NCBI GenBank assembly: GCA_024695285.1
Contig: JAILIM010000043.1
Coordinates: forward strand, 1-37,861
Direction of reading: 5' to 3'
From: Bacteroidales bacterium
GTDB taxonomy: Bacteria; Bacteroidota; Bacteroidia; Bacteroidales; UBA932
Length of the DNA: 37,861 nt
Part shown: positions 34,006 to 37,861 of the stretch, one piece after another
Numbering within the stretch: the first letter of the stretch is position 1
Layout: each line of letters begins with the position of its first letter
Translations under genes and position numbers: made by a program
Notes under the pieces: model-generated
Told to the model about the DNA's origin: nothing
The model's input: the letters and a program-made list of their open reading frames with translations, nothing else
Database searches by the model: none

Positions 34006-34026
34006 CAATCGCCAAACCCGGAAAAA
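33991..34026. repeat. 11-bp inverted repeat across the trkA stop codon
   Basis: TTTTTCCGGGT (33991-34001) and ACCCGGAAAAA (34016-34026) are perfect inverted complements with a 14-base loop containing the trkA stop. The T-run is on the 5' side and the A-run on the 3' side on both strands, so it is not a standard terminator. It may stabilise or separate the convergent trkA and transporter transcripts. Confidence 0.6.
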
Positions 34027-34043
34027 CCTCATCAAGTTATTTC

Positions 34044-35444
34044 CTAACCCTGGTTCTGGGCAAGTTTCTTTTCGCTCGGAATCAGCAGTGCGCAAAGGCC
34101 TACGCCGATCAGCGAACCGATTGCCACCGAGAGCATTGCGGCATCCCATGAGCTGCCGTTGGCAATACCGCCCACGACAATCTTCGAGCAGACCGCATCA
34201 CCCACAAGGTAGCCAAACAGGCCCACGAAACCGGCCGCAGTGCCTGCAGCGTTCTTCGGCACGAGGTTCAGCGCCTGCACGCCCGTAAGGGCCACAGGAC
34301 CGTAGATGAAGAAGCCGATGAGGCACAGGGCCACATAGACCAGCACTTTCTGCATCTGGGGCTCTACGGAAATGATCTCAGCTCCGACCATCCAGTACAG
34401 CAGCACGCCGATGGCGCAGAGGAACATACAAATCACGTTCATAGGTGCGCAGCGGCCCTTGAAGATCTTGGAAGTCGCCCAACCGCAGGCGATGGTGCCG
34501 ACGGCGCCGACAATGTTGTGGACGGAGAACGCCACCTTGCTTTCGGCCGCAGTCATTATGCCCTTGGTCTGCAGATATGTTGGAGCCCAGTCGCCGATGC
34601 CGTAGCGGACCATATACACGGCCACGTTGGAGATTGCGACCACCCAGAGGAGCTTGTTCTTGAGCACATAGTCCACGAACAGCGTCTTGAACGGAAGTTT
34701 CTCGCCGGCAGCGCCCTTGGACTTGACACCTGAGTGGTCGTTCCTCCAGTCAGCGACGGCGGGAAGACCGCAGGACTCGGGCGTGTCACGGATTGCCCAC
34801 CAGCAGAATAGAGCGATTACTATAGCGATGACCGCCGGGAAAACGAAGTTGCCGCGCCAGGTCTGGACCACGCCAAGGTCGGCGGCGAGGGAGACGCCTG
34901 CGATGGCGAGGAAGCCAAGGGAGAAACTGCCGATGGTGTGGGAAACGTTCCACACGCTCATCTTGAAGCTTCGCTCATTCTGGCTGAACCAGTGCGCCAT
35001 TATTCGTCCGCAAGGAGGCCACCCGAAGCCGCTCAGCCATCCCACGACCAGCATCAGCACGAATATGATCACGGTGTTGACAGCCGTATTGGTGCCGAAC
35101 GGGATAAGTCCCACGGACATCATCACGAGGGCGGACAGGACCAGGCCCACGCAAAGGAACTTTCTGGCGTCGGAACGGTCGGACACGCTGCCCATCACGA
35201 ACTTGCTGAAAGCGTACGCAATTGACACTGCGGACATCGCAAGGCCCACCTTTCCTGCATCGAGGATACCATCAGCTATCATATCGGGAGCGGCCAGCGA
35301 CAAGTTCTTGCGGACAAGGTAATATGCGGCATACCCCAGGAACGCACCAAGGAACACCTTGATACGCATTGCCTTATATTCTTTGTCTACTTTTTCAGCC
35401 GGGATTTGCGCCTTCGGCTTGGGCGGATCGAGAAATCTAGCCAT
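34044..35444 (-). CDS. glpT: GlpT-like organophosphate:phosphate antiporter (MFS)
   Basis: A 466-residue inner-membrane transporter with about 12 hydrophobic segments. The GlpT/UhpT-family opening AAYYLVRKNLSLAAPDMI carries the phosphate-binding arginine, with KFVMGSVSDRSDARKFL between helices 2 and 3, WPPCGRIMAHWF and IRDTPESCGLP in the central loop, and MVRYGIGDWAPTYL. It most likely exchanges glycerol-3-phosphate or a related phosphate ester for inorganic phosphate. Hexose phosphate is also possible. The gene is single, with its own consensus promoter. Confidence 0.85.
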   Translation of the reverse strand: MARFLDPPKPKAQIPAEKVDKEYKAMRIKVFLGAFLGYAAYYLVRKNLSLAAPDMIADGILDAGKVGLAMSAVSIAYAFSKFVMGSVSDRSDARKFLCVGLVLSALVMMSVGLIPFGTNTAVNTVIIFVLMLVVGWLSGFGWPPCGRIMAHWFSQNERSFKMSVWNVSHTIGSFSLGFLAIAGVSLAADLGVVQTWRGNFVFPAVIAIVIALFCWWAIRDTPESCGLPAVADWRNDHSGVKSKGAAGEKLPFKTLFVDYVLKNKLLWVVAISNVAVYMVRYGIGDWAPTYLQTKGIMTAAESKVAFSVHNIVGAVGTIACGWATSKIFKGRCAPMNVICMFLCAIGVLLYWMVGAEIISVEPQMQKVLVYVALCLIGFFIYGPVALTGVQALNLVPKNAAGTAAGFVGLFGYLVGDAVCSKIVVGGIANGSSWDAAMLSVAIGSLIGVGLCALLIPSEKKLAQNQG

Positions 35445-35469
35445 TTGCTATCAGTTTTGAATTATCGTT

Positions 35470-35502
35470 CAAATATAGGCATTTGTTTTCAATAATGACA
35501 AA
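35470..35502 (-). promoter_or_regulatory. Canonical promoter of the glpT-like gene
   Basis: On the minus strand TTTG (35499-35502) is followed after 21 bases by TATATTTG (35470-35477), within the consensus spacing. The box ends 25 bases before the ATG at 35444. Confidence 0.75.
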
Positions 35503-35524
35503 GTGGCAGTGGCAAAAAAATTGA

Positions 35525-35532
35525 TACCTTTG
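35525..35532 (+). promoter_or_regulatory. Probable -7 box for grpE-dnaJ
   Basis: TACCTTTG matches TAnnTTTG, 18 bases before the grpE ATG at 35551. This position argues against a longer grpE frame starting at 35503. No CIRCE-type inverted repeat was seen nearby. Confidence 0.5.
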
Positions 35533-35550
35533 CAGGAAAAATTCATTGAA

Positions 35551-36090
35551 ATGGCAGAGAAAGAGATAAAAGAAACGCCCCAGGAACAACCCCAGGAGCA
35601 GCCTCAGAAGGCTTCAAAGAAGAAAAAAGACAACGCCCTGCAGAAACAGGTGGAAGAGTTGAATGACAAATTGTCCAGGGAGCACGATTCCTACGTGCGC
35701 CTGTATGCCGAGTTCGAGACCTTCCGCCGCCGCAGCGCAGAGGAAAAGCTTGCGCTTGTCGGATCGGCCGCGGCAGACACCATCAAGGGCCTGCTTCCCG
35801 TGCTCGACGATTGCGAAAGGGCGATGCAGATGCTCGCTGGCTCCTCCGACGAGGCGGCACGCGAGGGCACATCGCTGATATACAACAAACTGATGGACTA
35901 CCTGAAGACCCGCGGCCTGACCGTCATCGAGGCGAAGGGGCAGAAGTTTGACACCGATTACCACGAAGCCGTGACCCAGTTCCCCGCCCCCAGCGAGGAG
36001 CAGAAAGGCATGGTCATCGACGTGATCCAGACCGGCTATCTGCTGAACGGAAAGGTTCTCAGGTACGCCAAGGTCGTTGTGGGAGCATAA
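35551..36090 (+). CDS. grpE: Nucleotide exchange factor GrpE
   Basis: A 179-residue GrpE. The start is ATG 35551, giving MAEKEIKETPQEQPQEQPQK, an N-terminus with a QEQP repeat and a lysine run, probably disordered. The coiled-coil region QKQVEELNDKLSREHDSYVRLYAEFETFRRR is followed by the conserved EKLALVGSAAADTIKGLLPVLDDCERAM. The C-terminal beta domain ends VIQTGYLLNGKVLRYAKVVV, the family signature. It releases ADP from DnaK. dnaJ starts six bases later; dnaK is not in the window. Confidence 0.94.
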   Translation: MAEKEIKETPQEQPQEQPQKASKKKKDNALQKQVEELNDKLSREHDSYVRLYAEFETFRRRSAEEKLALVGSAAADTIKGLLPVLDDCERAMQMLAGSSDEAAREGTSLIYNKLMDYLKTRGLTVIEAKGQKFDTDYHEAVTQFPAPSEEQKGMVIDVIQTGYLLNGKVLRYAKVVVGA

Positions 36091-36096
36091 TACACT

Positions 36097-37269
36097 ATGG
36101 CAGAAAAAAGAGATTACTACGAAGTACTGGGCGTCGAGAAAGGCGCATCAGCAGACGACATAAAAGCGGCCTACCGCAAAGCCGCCCTCAAATGGCACCC
36201 TGACCGCTGGGTCAGCGGCACCGACGCCGAAAAGAAGACCGCCGAGGAGAAATTCAAGGAGGCCTCCGAAGCGTATTCCGTGCTCAGCGACCCCGACAAG
36301 AAGGCTAAATACGACCAGTTCGGCTTTGCCGGAGTGGACGGCGCGGGCGCCCAGGACTGGAGCCAGGGCTTCGGCAGCCTCAACGACATCCTGAACAACC
36401 TCTTCGGAGGCGCGTTCGGCGGGGCATTCGGGGGCTTCAGCGGCTTCGGCGGTTTCGGTGGCCAGCAAGGTCCGCGTACTATGCGCGGCCGTGACATCCG
36501 CACCCGCGTTCGCCTTTCGCTGGAAGAGATTGCAAAAGGATGCACCAAGGAGGTCAGCATAGAGCGCAACCGCCCCTGCCCCGACTGCGGCGGCCGTGGT
36601 GCAAAGAGCAGCAGCGACCTGAAGACCTGCCCGACCTGCCATGGTTCCGGACAAGTCCAGAATGTCGTCAATTCGCTGTTCGGGCGCACGATGACCTATG
36701 CCACATGTCCCCAGTGCGGCGGCGAGGGCAAGATCGTGACCAATCCCTGCAGCAGCTGCAAAGGCACGGGCCTGCTCCGCAAGCGCGAAACAGTCCAGGT
36801 CAAAGTGCCGGCCGGTGTCGAAGACGGAATGCAGCTTACAGTACGCGGCGAAGGCCATGCGGCGGCACGCGGCGGCATATCCGGCGACCTGCTCGTGATC
36901 ATCGAGGAGATTCCGCATCCCCAGCTCAAGCGTCAGGGCACGGACCTGTTCTACACCCGCGTGATAAGCGTGGCCGATGCGATACTCGGCACCGAGATTC
37001 AGATTCCCACCCTTGAAGGCAGCCAGAAGCTGAAGATAGACCCCGGCACCCAGTCGGGCTACGTGACCCGACTTCGCGGAAAGGGCGTCCCGGAAGCCGG
37101 AGGGTATTCCCGCGGCGATCTCTACGTGAAGATACTGGTATGGATTCCCCGCAAGCTCAGCCGCAGCGAGAAGGAAGCGATTGAGGCTTTGCGGGCCAGT
37201 TCAAGCCTGAAACCCGACCCCAACCGCGAGGATCGCGAACTCTTTGAAAAAGAAAGTAAATATTTTTAA
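36097..37269 (+). CDS. dnaJ: Co-chaperone DnaJ
   Basis: A 390-residue type I DnaJ. The J domain with HPD is at residues 34-36, a long Gly/Phe region with GGAF and GFGG repeats lies at about 100-125, and the zinc-finger domain has four CxxCxGxG repeats (161-168, 178-185, 204-211, 218-225, the last CSSCKGTG). The C-terminal substrate domains include [20 protein letters not shown]. All catalytic and zinc residues are present. It stimulates DnaK ATPase and forms one operon with grpE. Confidence 0.95.
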   Translation: MAEKRDYYEVLGVEKGASADDIKAAYRKAALKWHPDRWVSGTDAEKKTAEEKFKEASEAYSVLSDPDKKAKYDQFGFAGVDGAGAQDWSQGFGSLNDILNNLFGGAFGGAFGGFSGFGGFGGQQGPRTMRGRDIRTRVRLSLEEIAKGCTKEVSIERNRPCPDCGGRGAKSSSDLKTCPTCHGSGQVQNVVNSLFGRTMTYATCPQCGGEGKIVTNPCSSCKGTGLLRKRETVQVKVPAGVEDGMQLTVRGEGHAAARGGISGDLLVIIEEIPHPQLKRQGTDLFYTRVISVADAILGTEIQIPTLEGSQKLKIDPGTQSGYVTRLRGKGVPEAGGYSRGDLYVKILVWIPRKLSRSEKEAIEALRASSSLKPDPNREDRELFEKESKYF

Positions 37270-37276
37270 AGATTTA

Positions 37277-37308
37277 TTTGGCGGACTGAAAAAAAGTTTC
37301 TACATTTG
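37277..37308 (+). promoter_or_regulatory. Canonical rplS promoter
   Basis: TTTG (37277-37280) and TACATTTG (37301-37308) are spaced by 20 bases, a full consensus match. The TTTG begins only eight bases after the dnaJ stop. Initiation near 37312 gives a leader of about 65 bases. Confidence 0.8.
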
Positions 37309-37322
37309 CAGTCCAAATTTTA

Positions 37323-37355
37323 GCAGCCTCTCGTTGAACGGTTCAGTGACGCTGC
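37323..37355 (+). promoter_or_regulatory. Structured 5' leader of rplS
   Basis: GCAGC (37323-37327) can pair with GCTGC (37351-37355), enclosing a smaller TGAA/TTCA stem (37335-37338 with 37342-37345). The structure ends 21 bases before the rplS ATG. It could bind ribosomal protein L19 for feedback control, as leaders of ribosomal-protein genes often do. No family match is claimed. Confidence 0.4.
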
Positions 37356-37376
37356 GATTATAGTTGAAATAGTATT

Positions 37377-37757
37377 ATGGATTTGATTAAATTGGTGGAG
37401 GAATCCTTCTCGCAGAACAAAGCAGCCTCCTATCCTGAATTCAAGGCCGGCGACACCATCACCGTGACCTACAGGATCAAAGAAGGTGATAAGGACAGAC
37501 TCCAGAACTTCCGCGGTGTTGTCATCCAGATTTGCGGTGCAACCCCCTTCACCAGGACATTTACCGTCCGCAAGGTATCCAACGGCATCGGTGTCGAGAG
37601 GATTTTCCCTTACGAAAGCCCGTTCATCGACAAGATCGAAGTCAACAAGGTAGGTAAAGTCCGCAGGGCCCGCATCTTCTACCTCCGTAACCTGTCCGGC
37701 AAGAAGGCCAGGATCAAGGAAGCAAAGCGCGCCGTCAAGGAGACCTCCGCCGAATAG
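37377..37757 (+). CDS. rplS: 50S ribosomal protein L19
   Basis: A 126-residue L19. Family segments are [29 protein letters not shown] near 23-51, [28 protein letters not shown], and the basic end [24 protein letters not shown]19 sits at the 30S-50S interface. The last residues ([10 protein letters not shown]) are a short extension common in Bacteroidota. A tRNA-Arg gene follows after 29 bases, possibly on the same transcript. Confidence 0.97.
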   Translation: MDLIKLVEESFSQNKAASYPEFKAGDTITVTYRIKEGDKDRLQNFRGVVIQICGATPFTRTFTVRKVSNGIGVERIFPYESPFIDKIEVNKVGKVRRARIFYLRNLSGKKARIKEAKRAVKETSAE

Positions 37758-37764
37758 GACTACA

Positions 37765-37782
37765 GCCGGGCTCCGGCCCGGC
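37765..37782 (+). terminator. GC-rich hairpin between rplS and tRNA-Arg
   Basis: GCCGGGC (37765-37771) and GCCCGGC (37776-37782) form a perfect 7-bp stem with a TCCG loop. There is no T-run, so it may be a processing or stabilising element rather than a true terminator, allowing readthrough into the tRNA. Confidence 0.5.
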
Positions 37783-37786
37783 ATAC

Positions 37787-37860
37787 GGCTCCTTAGCTCA
37801 ATTGAATAGAGCATTTGACTACGGATCAAAAGGTTACAGGTTTGAGTCCTGTAGGAGTCA
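37787..37860 (+). tRNA. trnR(acg): tRNA-Arg(ACG)
   Basis: The acceptor stem pairs GGCTCCT with AGGAGTC (one G-T pair). The D-arm is GCTC/GAGC, and the anticodon stem TTTGA/TCAAA holds loop CTACGGA, anticodon ACG, whose first base is expected to be inosine. The T-arm ACAGG/CCTGT carries loop TTTGAGT. Discriminator A is at 37860; the window ends one base later, so a CCA cannot be judged. Confidence 0.93.
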
Positions 37861-37861
37861 C

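Noticed and set aside
33991..34026. Intrinsic terminator between trkA and the glpT-like gene
   Set aside because: The stem has T on the 5' side and A on the 3' side on both strands, so it lacks the required 3' T-run.
1..37861. CRISPR array, transposon or restriction-modification system
   Set aside because: No regularly spaced repeats, transposase or nuclease/methylase gene was found in any frame.

Overview
The window looks like chromosomal DNA from a member of the Bacteroidales (phylum Bacteroidota), probably a host-associated lineage; I cannot name genus or species. The evidence is the repeated TAnnTTTG promoter box, in several places with a TTTG element 19-21 bases upstream, a type V (FimA/Mfa1-type) fimbrial gene set, a lipoprotein with BACON-like domains, a split glycine decarboxylase, a SecA of about 1,090 residues, and weak ribosome binding sites. 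Most of the window is GC-rich. The first 1.2 kb is clearly AT-richer and holds the end of a thymidylate-synthase-like gene, a sugar kinase that has lost its C-terminal third, and a small three-hairpin RNA candidate.

Layout. 1.3-9.2 kb (minus strand): a tightly packed eight-gene run, in transcription order an unknown 154-residue protein, lplA, gcvT, gcvH, gcvPA, gcvPB, a secreted metallophosphatase and a short-chain dehydrogenase. It forms the glycine cleavage system together with the ligase that lipoylates GcvH. gcvPB carries an in-frame 130-bp palindromic insertion. 9.3-9.9 kb: an arginase-family enzyme. 9.9-14.75 kb (minus): ssb, then major, anchor and large tip-like subunits of a type V fimbria. 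15-18.7 kb: a small zinc-ribbon protein and secA. 18.7-23.6 kb: two family 2 glycosyltransferases facing a DUF616 glycosyltransferase-like gene and a flippase fused to a TupA-like ATP-grasp domain, a small surface-polysaccharide cluster. 23.6-23.9 kb: tRNA-Gly(CCC) inside an unusual palindrome and a hairpin-dense duplicated block. 23.9-28.1 kb (minus): a 51-residue small gene, a multidomain surface lipoprotein and a TMEM43-family membrane protein, apparently one operon behind a canonical promoter. 28.1-31 kb: a HI0933-family flavoprotein and a DUF1846 protein, convergent. 31-34 kb (plus): a SlyD-like isomerase with a cysteine-repeat tail, a glycosyltransferase and trkA. 34-35.4 kb: a GlpT-like transporter. 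35.5-37.9 kb (plus): grpE-dnaJ, rplS and tRNA-Arg(ACG).

Most genes are core metabolism, secretion or chaperone functions. The unusual material is mainly in DNA and RNA structure: the palindrome inside gcvPB, the inverted tRNA-Gly 3' fragments joined to terminators, the three-hairpin RNA, a secA terminator inside the convergent gene, and several promoter boxes so close to start codons that leaderless mRNAs are likely. Among proteins, the flippase-TupA fusion, the 51-residue gene and the cysteine-repeat tail stand out. No CRISPR array, transposase, integrase or phage gene was seen.
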